Shown here: piece by piece, positions 19,649 to 28,082 of the stretch
Layout of the letters: each line of letters begins with the position of its first letter
Position numbering within the stretch: the stretch's first letter is position 1
Origin: Bacteroidaceae bacterium
GTDB taxonomy: Bacteria > Bacteroidota > Bacteroidia > Bacteroidales > Bacteroidaceae
Direction: 5' to 3'
DNA length: 54,454 nt
Assembly (NCBI GenBank): GCA_017617315.1
Contig: JAFZWM010000016.1
Coordinates: forward strand, 1 to 54,454
Position numbers and translations under genes: made by a program
The notes under the pieces: generated by a model
What the model was told of the DNA's origin: nothing
The model's input: the letters and a program-made list of their open reading frames with translations, nothing else
Databases searched by the model: none

Positions 19649-19729
19649 AATGAATTTTTCTTTTATTGGTTGTTTAAAAATTTCCGTATTATCAAACAAT
19701 AGAATAAAACTATTTTCTTGTTTGCGTTG

Positions 19730-19760
19730 CAAATATACTACTAAAATTTATTCAAACAAA
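19730..19760 (-). promoter_or_regulatory. gdhA promoter
   Basis: On the minus strand TTTG (19757-19760), a 19-base spacer, then TATATTTG (19730-19737): an ideal match to the Bacteroidota housekeeping consensus. It predicts an ~75-base 5' leader and rules out the longer gdhA reading frame. Confidence 0.8.
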
Positions 19761-20033
19761 CCTTTTTGCTAACAAATCGATAGTTTTAACAAATATTTTT
19801 ATAAAAAAAGGCATTTGCGTATATAAAACCCATAATTTTTCATATAAAAATACATTAAAGCACGGTTTTTTATCATTTGGCTGACTGTTTTATGCTTTTT
19901 CTGAGCCTATTATATAATGTGTGGCACATTGTTGCATAAATTTTAGTTAGGCGGATGCGTTTTTTCTTGTCGTGTTCGAACATAAAAACTCAGAGTTCGT
20001 AACGACAAATCCACTAGAAAACCCGAAAGCAAA

Positions 20034-20081
20034 AAAAAGTTTCCGAAAACTTTACTACATTGAAAAAGTTTTCTATCTTTG
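20034..20081 (+). promoter_or_regulatory. Promoter and probable TetR operator of the efflux operon
   Basis: TTTA (20051-20054), a 19-base spacer, then TATCTTTG (20074-20081). AAAGTTT (20036-20042) and AAACTTT (20047-20053) form an inverted repeat ending in the -33 box, and a second small palindrome GAAAA-AG-TTTTC (20062-20073) lies between the boxes. This placement suits a repressor binding over the promoter. The ~270 bases upstream, toward gdhA, hold no gene and are AT-rich. Confidence 0.6.
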
Positions 20082-20122
20082 CAGCGTCATTTGTAAGTTT
20101 TATTGAATAGAATAACATTTTA

Positions 20123-20743
20123 ATGGAAGAAAAGGATTCAAAGAGAGAGGAACTGAGGGGGAGAATTCTGAGAGTTTCGATTGAAGCATTTGCAAAAGAT
20201 GGTATCAAGCCCGTAACGATGGACAAGATAGCATCTTCTCTTTGTATCAGTAAGCGAACTCTGTACGAGGTGTATGAGGACAAGGAGGCGTTGCTCGAAG
20301 ATTGCTTCCGTCTTCTGAAGAAAGAAAAGCAGGCTCGCCTGAAGAGCATGTACGAGAACTGCGACAATGTCCTCACATTCCTTTACGAACTATACAAAAT
20401 GCACATGAACGAGATTCAGACCGTGAATCCGCGACTGTACGACGATATCGCAAAATATCCGAAGCTACAGGAGATGATAAAGTGCGAGTCGGCTGAGCGT
20501 AACAAGACCGCCGACCAGTTTTTTGCTCGCGGAGTTGAACAGGGCTTGTTCCTTCCGGAAATAAATTACGGACTTTTACGCTTGGTGAACGAGGTAGTTC
20601 ACGAGGGATTTATGAAAGACAATTCGAAACTGAAGGAGTTTTCGATGGAGGAATCGTTCCGTACGATGTTTTTTATAAATGTCAGAGGTATTTGTACGGA
20701 AAAAGGACGAATGTTATTCGACAGCTTGTTTCTAAATAAATAA
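20123..20743 (+). CDS. TetR/AcrR family transcriptional regulator
   Basis: A 206-residue regulator. The N-terminal helix-turn-helix spans about residues 11-58: ILRVSIEAFAKDGIKPVTMD, then KIASSLCISKRTLYEVYEDK. The remaining ~145 residues are the divergent all-helical ligand and dimerisation domain. It is the first gene of a five-gene operon with TolC, membrane-fusion and RND genes, so it most likely represses its own operon and responds to a pump substrate. The ligand is unknown. AAAGTTT-type palindromes over the promoter are the likely operator. Confidence 0.9.
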   Translation: MEEKDSKREELRGRILRVSIEAFAKDGIKPVTMDKIASSLCISKRTLYEVYEDKEALLEDCFRLLKKEKQARLKSMYENCDNVLTFLYELYKMHMNEIQTVNPRLYDDIAKYPKLQEMIKCESAERNKTADQFFARGVEQGLFLPEINYGLLRLVNEVVHEGFMKDNSKLKEFSMEESFRTMFFINVRGICTEKGRMLFDSLFLNK

Positions 20744-20760
20744 TAGGTAATATAGATCTA

Positions 20761-22167
20761 ATGAAAAGTAAAATGTTTTTTTCAGTTAGCCGGAAATGGT
20801 TGTTGATGCTGTGTGCCGTTGGTTCGCAGGTGGCGAACGCAGAGACGGTGCAGCTCAACCTCGAAAAGGCTATTGAGTATGCGGTAAAGCAGAATCCTAC
20901 GGTAAGGATTGCTAATCAGGACATTGAATTGAAGAAACTTGCCGACAAGGAAACGACCGAGGGACTTTACCCAACTCTCGATTTAACGGGCAGTTTTACT
21001 CACAACTTCAAGGTGCAGACCATCCACATGATGGGGCAGGACATCAAGATGGGTTCGCCTAACACGGTAAATGCCGGTCTTGCACTTAACATCCCAGTGT
21101 ATTCACCATCGCTTTACAAGACTATGAAGCTTACCAAGGCAGACATCAGTCTGGCAGTAGAGGCTTCGCGTTCTTCAAAACTCGACCTCATAAAGCAGGT
21201 TTCGAAGGCTTATTATCAGCTTCTTCTGGCTCAGGACAGCTACGAGGTGCTTGCAGCAAGCTACTCGGTTGCCGAGCAGAACTACAAGGTGATAAGCGAC
21301 AAGTTCGACCAGGGCAGGGTGAGCGAGTACGACAAGATAAGCGCCGAGGTTCAGGCACGCAACATAAAGCCTCAGATGGTATCGGCAAAGAACTCTATTG
21401 CACTTGCCAAGCTTCAGCTTAAGGTGCTTATGGGCATGGACGGCGATGTTGAGATTGAGGTGAACGACAAGCTTGAGAACTACGAGGCTCAGCTGAAGGA
21501 TCAGATTCAGATGTCGTCGCTCTCGCTCGAGGATAACACTACACTCCGCCAGCTCGACCTTAACCAGCAGATGCTTAACCACAATCTGGCTATTTCTAAG
21601 ACAAGCTTCCTGCCAACCGTTTCGTTGTCGGGCGCATATCTCTACACAAGTATGTCGGACCAGTGGAATTTGTTTAAGTACAAGTACAACCCATATGTTT
21701 ACGCAACTCTCAACGTAACAATTCCAATCTTCCGCGCAAAGAACTGGACTTCTTTGAAGAAGGTTAAGATGCAGCAGAGAGAGCTTGCGCTGAACAGAAC
21801 AAATGCCGAGCGACAGATAAACATGCAGGTTCAGACTTATCTCGACAACATGTCGGCAAGTCAGGAGCAGGTTGAGTCGAACAAGGAGGCAGTAGTAAAG
21901 TCAGAGAAGGCCCGCACCATTGCCGAGAAGAGATACGAGGTAGGAAAGGGAACGATTCTCGAACTCAACTCGTCGGTTGTAGATGTAACATCGGCAAAGC
22001 TTACTTACAAGCAGTCAATATACGATTACCTTTCAGCCCGTACCGACCTTAACTATGTGCTTGGACATGAAAGCAAGTATCTTGAGATGGAGCCTGAGGA
22101 CGACGGCTCTGTGCTGAAGGCAAAGAAGCCTGCTAAGGATAATGCAAACAATAACGATAATAAATAA
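20761..22167 (+). CDS. TolC-family outer membrane efflux protein
   Basis: A 468-residue protein with a signal peptide (about residues 1-27, ending QVANAE) and the two-fold repeated coiled-coil architecture of outer membrane efflux ducts. Long helical segments such as LDLIKQVSKAYYQLLLAQDS and LALNRTNAERQINMQVQTYL are separated by short beta segments. It should form the trimeric exit duct for the RND pump encoded downstream. The hydrophilic C-terminal tail (lysine- and asparagine-rich, ~25 residues) is unlikely to be part of the barrel. It starts 18 bases after the regulator. Confidence 0.92.
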   Translation: MKSKMFFSVSRKWLLMLCAVGSQVANAETVQLNLEKAIEYAVKQNPTVRIANQDIELKKLADKETTEGLYPTLDLTGSFTHNFKVQTIHMMGQDIKMGSPNTVNAGLALNIPVYSPSLYKTMKLTKADISLAVEASRSSKLDLIKQVSKAYYQLLLAQDSYEVLAASYSVAEQNYKVISDKFDQGRVSEYDKISAEVQARNIKPQMVSAKNSIALAKLQLKVLMGMDGDVEIEVNDKLENYEAQLKDQIQMSSLSLEDNTTLRQLDLNQQMLNHNLAISKTSFLPTVSLSGAYLYTSMSDQWNLFKYKYNPYVYATLNVTIPIFRAKNWTSLKKVKMQQRELALNRTNAERQINMQVQTYLDNMSASQEQVESNKEAVVKSEKARTIAEKRYEVGKGTILELNSSVVDVTSAKLTYKQSIYDYLSARTDLNYVLGHESKYLEMEPEDDGSVLKAKKPAKDNANNNDNK

Positions 22168-22171
22168 GACA

Positions 22172-23188
22172 ATGAATAATATAAAGTTTATGGCAATGGC
22201 TGCTATTGCAGCTTGCACGCTTGCTTCTTGCGGAGAGAAGGACAAGGCTAAAGAGACAGACAAGGCAAAGGAAATTCCACAGGTAAAGATTGCCGACGTG
22301 ATTGAGGATGACATTGCACAGACCGAGGTTTACACGGCTACCGTTGAGAGCGATGTCAAGAACAACATCTCGCCAAACGTGCCTTACCGTATCGAGAAGA
22401 TTTATGTTGAGGTGGGCGACCAGGTTCGCAAGGGACAGGTGCTCGTACAGCTCGACCAGTCGTCTCTGCGCCAGTTGAAACTTCAGATTGACAACCAGCA
22501 GATTGAGTTCAATCGCGTTGAGGCTCTCTACAAGGTTGGCGGCGCGTCAAAGGCCGAGTACGACAACATGAAGATGAACCTCGACGTGCTTCAGACACAG
22601 TATCGCCAGATGGTTCAGAACACACAGCTCCTGAGCCCTATCAGCGGCGTTGTTACAGCGCGCAACTACGATAACGGCGATATGTACACAAACACTCCAA
22701 TCCTTACGGTTGAGCAGACAAACCCTGTAAAACTTATCGTAAACGTATCGGAGAACTATTATAAACTGGTTAAGAAAGGCCAGAGCGTAGACATCACTCT
22801 TGATGCTTACGAGGGCGAGAACTTCACAGGAAAGGTAACAATCGTTTACCCTACAATAGATGTTGCAACCCACACTTTCCCTGTTGAGATTACAATCAAC
22901 AACAGCAAGCAGAAGGTTCGTCCTGGAATGTTTGCCCGTGCAACCGTAAGCTTCGGCTCACAGCGCCATGTGCTTGTGCCAGACGAAGCACTTGTAAAGC
23001 AGGTTGGCGCAGGCGACCGCTACGTTTATGTATATCAGGGCGACTCTGTTGTTTATCAGAAGGTTGAGCTTGGCAAGCACATCGGCACAAGCTACGAGCT
23101 TATGAGCGGCGTTGAGCCGGGTTCTAAGGTCGTTGTTGCCGGTCAGAGCCGCTTGGCTAACGGCCGTAAGGTTAAGGTTGTTAAGTAA
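22172..23188 (+). CDS. RND efflux periplasmic adaptor (membrane fusion lipoprotein)
   Basis: A 338-residue HlyD/AcrA-like adaptor. I chose the ATG at 22172 because it gives a lipoprotein signal, MNNIKFMAMAAIAACTLASC, with the lipid-accepting Cys20. An in-frame ATG 30 bases upstream would overlap tolC. The biotinyl-lipoyl-like half motifs flank a helical hairpin: VEVGDQVRKGQVLVQLD, then LLSPISGVVTARNYDNGDMY. Beta-barrel and membrane-proximal domains follow. It links the inner-membrane pump to the TolC duct. Confidence 0.93.
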   Translation: MNNIKFMAMAAIAACTLASCGEKDKAKETDKAKEIPQVKIADVIEDDIAQTEVYTATVESDVKNNISPNVPYRIEKIYVEVGDQVRKGQVLVQLDQSSLRQLKLQIDNQQIEFNRVEALYKVGGASKAEYDNMKMNLDVLQTQYRQMVQNTQLLSPISGVVTARNYDNGDMYTNTPILTVEQTNPVKLIVNVSENYYKLVKKGQSVDITLDAYEGENFTGKVTIVYPTIDVATHTFPVEITINNSKQKVRPGMFARATVSFGSQRHVLVPDEALVKQVGAGDRYVYVYQGDSVVYQKVELGKHIGTSYELMSGVEPGSKVVVAGQSRLANGRKVKVVK

Positions 23189-23230
23189 CAGCCGCCTCTG
23201 TTTTATTCATTCTAACAAAAAAGAAATTAT

Positions 23231-26200
23231 ATGAGTTTATACGAAGGAGCGGTAAAACGCCCGATTATGACGAGCCTCTGTTTCTTTGCCGTCATAGTCT
23301 TTGGTGTCTTCTCATTCTTCAAGTTGCCTATCGACTTGTATCCTGATATAGATACCAACACTATCATGGTAATGACTTACTACACAGGAGCCAGTGCCAA
23401 TGATATTGAGAACAATGTGACCCGTCCGCTTGAGAATACGCTTAACTCTGTTGAGCACCTCAAGCACATCACGTCAAACTCGCGCGAGAACATCTCGGTA
23501 ATCACCCTTCAGTTTGAGTATGGTTACGATATCGATGTGCTCACAAACAACGTGCGAGACAAGCTTGACATGGTTAGCAGCGCCTTGCCTGATGAGGCTC
23601 AGACGCCTATCCTGTTCAAGTTCTCTACCGATATGATTCCTATTCTGCTCATCTCTGTTCAGGCAGACGAGAGCCAGAAGGCACTCTACAAGTTGCTCGA
23701 CGAGCATGTTGCCAACCCTCTGGCGCGTGTAGACGGAGTGGGTACGGTTTCAATCTCGGGTGCTCCGCAGCGTGAGATTAACATCTACATGGACCCACAG
23801 AAGATGGAGGCTTACAACCTCAGCCCGGCTCAGGTTAGTAACGCTATCGCTGCCGAGAACCGAAACGTTACAAACGGTACTGTTGATGTTGGTACGCAGA
23901 CATACACGGTTCGTGTCGAGGGCGAGTTTACAGACCCTCAGCAGATGCTGAACGTTGTTGTTGGCACTCGCAACGGAACGAACGTATATCTTCGTGATGT
24001 GGCTCGCATTGAGGATAACCTTGAGGAGCGTGCGCAGCGCACATTCAACAACGGCGTTCAGGGTGCCATGATTGTGGTGCAGAAGCAGAGCGGCGCAAAC
24101 TCTGTTGCCATCTCGGACAAGGTTATGAAGATGCTTCCTGACCTTGAGAAGAATCTTCCTTCGGATGTTAAGTTGGGTATCATCGTTAATACTTCAGAAA
24201 ACATCCACCACACTATCGACTCTTTGGTTGAGACCATTACATACGCAATGCTGTTCGTGGCATTGGTTGTGTTCATCTTCCTTGGCCGATGGAGAGCAAC
24301 CGTGATTATCGTAATCACCATTCCGATGTCGTTGATTGCCTCGTTCATCTATCTGTATGCAACGGGCAGTTCGTTCAACATGATTTCACTTTCTTGTTTG
24401 AGTATTGCCATCGGTAACGTTGTGGACGATGCCATCGTTGTGCTCGAGAATGTTACTACGCATATTGAGCGCGGTTCTAATCCTAAGCAGGCTGCCGTTC
24501 ATGCAACCAACGAGGTGGCCATCTCGGTTATAGCCTCAACGCTTACAATGATTGCCGTGTTCTTCCCATTGACAATGGTTACGGGTATTGCCGGAATCCT
24601 GTTCAAGGAGTTGGGTTGGATGATGTGTATCATCATGACGGTTTCTACTCTTAGTGCGCTTTCGTTCACTCCTATGCTTTGTTCGCTGCTGCTTCGCTTG
24701 CAGAAGAAGCAGAGCAAGCTGTTCAAGAAATTCTATACGCCTATTGCCAACGCCCTCGACTCGCTCGACGACTGGTATGAGCGCAGAATCAACTGGGCGG
24801 TTCGCCATCGCTACATCGTGCTTTTGGGCTGTTTTGCATTCTTTGCAATGAGTATCGGTGCGGTTGTTGCGTTTGGTATCAAGAGTGAGTTCTTCCCAGC
24901 CAACGATAGCGGCCGTGTGGGTATCACCCTCGAACTGCCTATCGGTACACGAGTTGAGAAGGCTGAGGAAGTGGCAAAGGCTCTTACCAACAAGTGGATT
25001 GAGCGTTACGGCAATACAATGCAGAGCTGTAACTTCACCATTGGTCAGGCTGGCGATGACAACACATACGCTTCGCTCCGCGATAACGGTTCGCACATCA
25101 TTTCGTTCAACGTACAGATGATTCCGTCTAACAAGCGTGAGAAGGGATTGGCTCAGATTTGCGACGAGATGCGTGCCGACTGTAAGGCAATCCCAGAACT
25201 TGCCAAGTACAACGTGCTTCTTGGCGGTAACTCGGGCGGCGGAATGGGCGGTCAGAGTACAGCATCGTTCGAGATTTACGGATACGACATGGACGAGACC
25301 AAGCGCGTTGCCGACGAGCTTGCCGACTCTCTGCGCCGTCACAGCGACATGATTACTCAGGTTAACATCTCGCGTTCAGACTATCAGCCTGAAATCGTTG
25401 TTGAGTTCGACCGCGACAAGCTGGCTCAGCAGGGCATCGGTCTTGCAGCGGCTGCTACAAGCGTTCGAAGCCTCATCTACGGTAGCCAGATGTCATACTA
25501 CCGCGAGGACGGTGAGGAGTACGACATAAAGGTTCGTTACGAGCCTTCTGCCCGTATCTCGGTTGACGACATCGAGAACATGGTTATTCCTAATGCAAAG
25601 GGACAGAACGTAAGAATCCGCGACATCGCAACGATAAAGGAGTCTGCCATTCCTCCAACCATCGAGCGTAAGGACCGTCAGCGTATCGTAACGGTTAATG
25701 CCGTTCTTGCCGATGGATATGCACTCTCTGATGGAGTTGAACTTGGACAGAAAATTTACAAGAACATGGACTATCCTTCAACAATAACCGTTCAGGTGGC
25801 AGGTTCGTACGAAGACCAGATGGATAGTAACAGAGACCTCGGAACACTCGGTATACTTATCATCATCCTTGTGTTCATCGTTATGGCGGCTCAGTTCGAG
25901 AGTTTGACATATCCGTTCATCATCATCCTTTCCGTGCCGTTTGCATTCTCTGGAATCATTCTTGCGTTGCTGACAACTGGCACAAACATGAACATCATGT
26001 CAATGCTTGGTGGTATCATGCTTATCGGTATTGTGGTTAAGAACGGTATCGTGCTTATCGACTACACCCAACTTATGCGCGAGCGAGGCCTGAGTCTTAT
26101 CCACTCGGCAGTAGTGGCTGCCCGCAGCCGTCTGCGCCCAATCCTCATGACAACGCTTACAACCGTACTTGGTATGGTGCCAATGGCTGTTGGTACAGGT

Positions 26201-26452
26201 GTAGGTGCCGAGATGTGGCGTCCGCTTGGTGTTGCGGTTATCGGTGGTCTTACGGTTTCAACAATCCTTACGCTTATCTATGTTCCTGCAATGTTCTGTA
26301 TCTTCGGTTCTGTGGGCATCTGGAGAAAGCGCCGCAGCCTGAAGGCAGACCGCGAACTTAACGAGTATTGGAAGGAGCACAAGGCCGAGGAGCAGTTGAG
26401 CGCAAGCCGTGCTACTTCAAAGGAGCACTCATCACACAAGTATATTGAATAA
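23231..26452 (+). CDS. RND family efflux transporter, inner membrane pump
   Basis: A 1073-residue AcrB/MexB-like proton-driven pump with twelve expected membrane segments and two large periplasmic loops. The proton-relay aspartates are present in TM4 (VVDDAIVVLENV, Asp399 and Asp400), typical of the hydrophobe/amphiphile branch. The C-terminal half repeats the fold with GIMLIGIVVKNGIVLIDY and RLRPILMTTLTTVLGMVPMA. Substrates cannot be read from sequence. The last ~50 residues form a charged cytoplasmic tail. It is co-directional with its adaptor and duct. Confidence 0.95.
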   Translation: MSLYEGAVKRPIMTSLCFFAVIVFGVFSFFKLPIDLYPDIDTNTIMVMTYYTGASANDIENNVTRPLENTLNSVEHLKHITSNSRENISVITLQFEYGYDIDVLTNNVRDKLDMVSSALPDEAQTPILFKFSTDMIPILLISVQADESQKALYKLLDEHVANPLARVDGVGTVSISGAPQREINIYMDPQKMEAYNLSPAQVSNAIAAENRNVTNGTVDVGTQTYTVRVEGEFTDPQQMLNVVVGTRNGTNVYLRDVARIEDNLEERAQRTFNNGVQGAMIVVQKQSGANSVAISDKVMKMLPDLEKNLPSDVKLGIIVNTSENIHHTIDSLVETITYAMLFVALVVFIFLGRWRATVIIVITIPMSLIASFIYLYATGSSFNMISLSCLSIAIGNVVDDAIVVLENVTTHIERGSNPKQAAVHATNEVAISVIASTLTMIAVFFPLTMVTGIAGILFKELGWMMCIIMTVSTLSALSFTPMLCSLLLRLQKKQSKLFKKFYTPIANALDSLDDWYERRINWAVRHRYIVLLGCFAFFAMSIGAVVAFGIKSEFFPANDSGRVGITLELPIGTRVEKAEEVAKALTNKWIERYGNTMQSCNFTIGQAGDDNTYASLRDNGSHIISFNVQMIPSNKREKGLAQICDEMRADCKAIPELAKYNVLLGGNSGGGMGGQSTASFEIYGYDMDETKRVADELADSLRRHSDMITQVNISRSDYQPEIVVEFDRDKLAQQGIGLAAAATSVRSLIYGSQMSYYREDGEEYDIKVRYEPSARISVDDIENMVIPNAKGQNVRIRDIATIKESAIPPTIERKDRQRIVTVNAVLADGYALSDGVELGQKIYKNMDYPSTITVQVAGSYEDQMDSNRDLGTLGILIIILVFIVMAAQFESLTYPFIIILSVPFAFSGIILALLTTGTNMNIMSMLGGIMLIGIVVKNGIVLIDYTQLMRERGLSLIHSAVVAARSRLRPILMTTLTTVLGMVPMAVGTGVGAEMWRPLGVAVIGGLTVSTILTLIYVPAMFCIFGSVGIWRKRRSLKADRELNEYWKEHKAEEQLSASRATSKEHSSHKYIE

Positions 26453-26466
26453 TACAGATTCTTGAT

Positions 26467-26760
26467 ATGAAGACTATTTTTATAACATACGATCAGGCAC
26501 ATCACGATGATGTTGTAGAGGTGCTTACAAAGTCTACCGCCCGCGGCTATACGCTTTTGCAGGGCATAGGCGGAAGAGGCTCGAAGACTGGCGAACCTCA
26601 TCTTGGTTCGCACGCGTGGCCGTCAATGAACAATGCCATTCTTACCATCGTTGAGGATAAGTTGGTAGAAACGGTTCTTGAGCGTTTGCGCCAGCTCGAC
26701 GAGGACAACCCAATGCTCGGTCTGAGAGCATTCGTCTGGAATGTAGAGCAGAGCATCTGA
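26467..26760 (+). CDS. Small PII-like protein linked to the RND pump
   Basis: A 97-residue cytoplasmic protein with a PII/ferredoxin-like alternating beta-alpha pattern: MKTIFITYDQAHHDDVVEVL, a loop GIGGRGSKTGEPHLGSHAWP in the place of the PII T-loop, then NAILTIVEDKLVETVLERLR. It starts 14 bases after the RND stop and is followed by the operon terminator, so it belongs to the efflux operon. The tyrosine of GlnB-type T-loops is not evident, so classical uridylylation is unlikely. Small PII-like proteins are known beside some other RND and transport systems. A regulatory or metal/ligand-sensing role is inference. Confidence 0.65.
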   Translation: MKTIFITYDQAHHDDVVEVLTKSTARGYTLLQGIGGRGSKTGEPHLGSHAWPSMNNAILTIVEDKLVETVLERLRQLDEDNPMLGLRAFVWNVEQSI

Positions 26761-26790
26761 TGAGGCTCTGAAAACCATAAATCAAAAAAA

Positions 26791-26828
26791 GGACTCCCGG
26801 CAGATTCGTTTCTGACGGGAGTTTTTTT
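26791..26828 (+). terminator. Rho-independent terminator of the efflux operon
   Basis: Positions 26793-26804 pair with 26811-26822 (one G-A mismatch), with loop TTCGTT followed by a run of T's. It closes the TetR-TolC-MFP-RND-PII operon. Confidence 0.9.
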
Positions 26829-26910
26829 ATGCCTGAAAATGTGCAAAACCCGAACGCATCCCGAAGGAATCCCGAAGCCTGCAAATATCCCTAAAACGCA
26901 AGAATAAACT

Positions 26911-26941
26911 TTTGTTGATTTGCAGGAAAAGTATAATTTTG
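26911..26941 (+). promoter_or_regulatory. Promoter of the beta-barrel lipoprotein gene
   Basis: TTTG (26911-26914), a 19-base spacer and TAATTTTG (26934-26941) form an ideal Bacteroidota promoter, giving a leader of roughly 35 bases. Confidence 0.75.
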
Positions 26942-26984
26942 CATAATCTTTCAATTCAATATCCAATTACAAAGAGAAAACAAG

Positions 26985-27974
26985 ATGAAAAAGGTATTTT
27001 ATGGTGTGCTGACAGCTATAACGGCAGCAAGCTGTCAGACAGCACCAAAGGTAGTGGCTGAACTTACGGAAGTATATCCCTCTCGCCCTGCCAACTCTGT
27101 TATGGTTTACGATGTGAGCGATTCTGTACCTGCGGCAGCAAAGACTATCGGAAAAGTAAAGTGTGTAGACGGCGGACTTACGCCTACAAGAAATTGCCTC
27201 TATGGCAACATGCTGGCTCTGGCGGTGAAGAAGACTGCCGAAAGCGGAGGCAACGTGCTGCATATAGACAAGCATAAATATCCCGACGGAAAGTATACCT
27301 GCCATCGCATCTGGGGAACGATGATGCTTATGCCCGACAGTTTGGTAAAGGCTGATGCTCAGGAATCGCTCCGGAATATCGAGGATAGGCATGATGCTGA
27401 ATATACAGACTATGCCGTAGCGATGATTCAGAGACAGAAGAGACTCTACGACGTTCCGCATGATGTTGTCAAGGTTGGCGTAGGTCCCGGATGGATTACG
27501 TCCGAGATTACAACAGACTATGGCACATATAAGCGCAAGATGGGATTTAATTTCTCTGCCGACTATCAGCACATCTGGAACTATGGATTTGGTCTTGGCG
27601 TAAACTATCAGTACTTCGGAACATCATTCGACAACGACTTGAAGTTAAAGATGCATTACATAGGCCCAAGTCTGGCCGCAAGCATGAAGCTCGGCGACAA
27701 ATGGATTTGGGATGTTCAGGTTGGTATGGGCTATACGCATTATACCGAAAGCATGTCGAACAGCTACGGCCATGCATCCGAGAGCATTAACCGTCTTGGA
27801 ATATTGGCTCAGATGGGAATACAATACAAGATGTCGGACAAGATTGGCATTGGCTTTCAGTTTGATTCGTTCAGGATGTCGATGGAAAGACCCGAAGGAT
27901 TTGACACTTCGAAGTACGATTTCTACGGAATTGAGCGATTGGATCTGCAATTTGGTCTTAGATTCTACATGTAA
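26985..27974 (+). CDS. Outer membrane lipoprotein with RcsF/YbjQ-like domain and beta-barrel
   Basis: A 329-residue protein of unknown function. MKKVFYGVLTAITAASC is a lipoprotein signal with lipidation at Cys17. Residues ~38-115 (VYDVSDSVPAAAKTIGKVKC, then ALAVKKTAESGGNVLHIDKH and YTCHRIWGTM) resemble the small RcsF/YbjQ-type fold, and Cys71 and Cys106 could form a disulphide. From about residue 155 on, alternating aromatic/polar strands ending in DLQFGLRFYM look like an 8-strand outer membrane barrel. The domain calls are by eye and moderately sure. The combination may sense or stabilise the envelope. Confidence 0.6.
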   Translation: MKKVFYGVLTAITAASCQTAPKVVAELTEVYPSRPANSVMVYDVSDSVPAAAKTIGKVKCVDGGLTPTRNCLYGNMLALAVKKTAESGGNVLHIDKHKYPDGKYTCHRIWGTMMLMPDSLVKADAQESLRNIEDRHDAEYTDYAVAMIQRQKRLYDVPHDVVKVGVGPGWITSEITTDYGTYKRKMGFNFSADYQHIWNYGFGLGVNYQYFGTSFDNDLKLKMHYIGPSLAASMKLGDKWIWDVQVGMGYTHYTESMSNSYGHASESINRLGILAQMGIQYKMSDKIGIGFQFDSFRMSMERPEGFDTSKYDFYGIERLDLQFGLRFYM

Positions 27975-28001
27975 GTCTTTCGCCGGCAGTATGGCAAACA
28001 T

Positions 28002-28052
28002 AAAAGTATCCGCAAGCCTTTTTTTGAGGAAGGCAATGCGGATACTTTGTTT
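28002..28052. terminator. Bidirectional terminator between convergent genes
   Basis: AAAGTATCCGCA (28003-28014) pairs perfectly with TGCGGATACTTT (28037-28048), with an inner GCCTT/AAGGC stem (28016-28020 with 28030-28034). T-rich sequence flanks both sides, so it can serve both the lipoprotein gene and the minus-strand pectinase gene. Confidence 0.85.
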
Positions 28053-28082
28053 TATAGTTGGATTATTATTTCGGAGGAAGGC

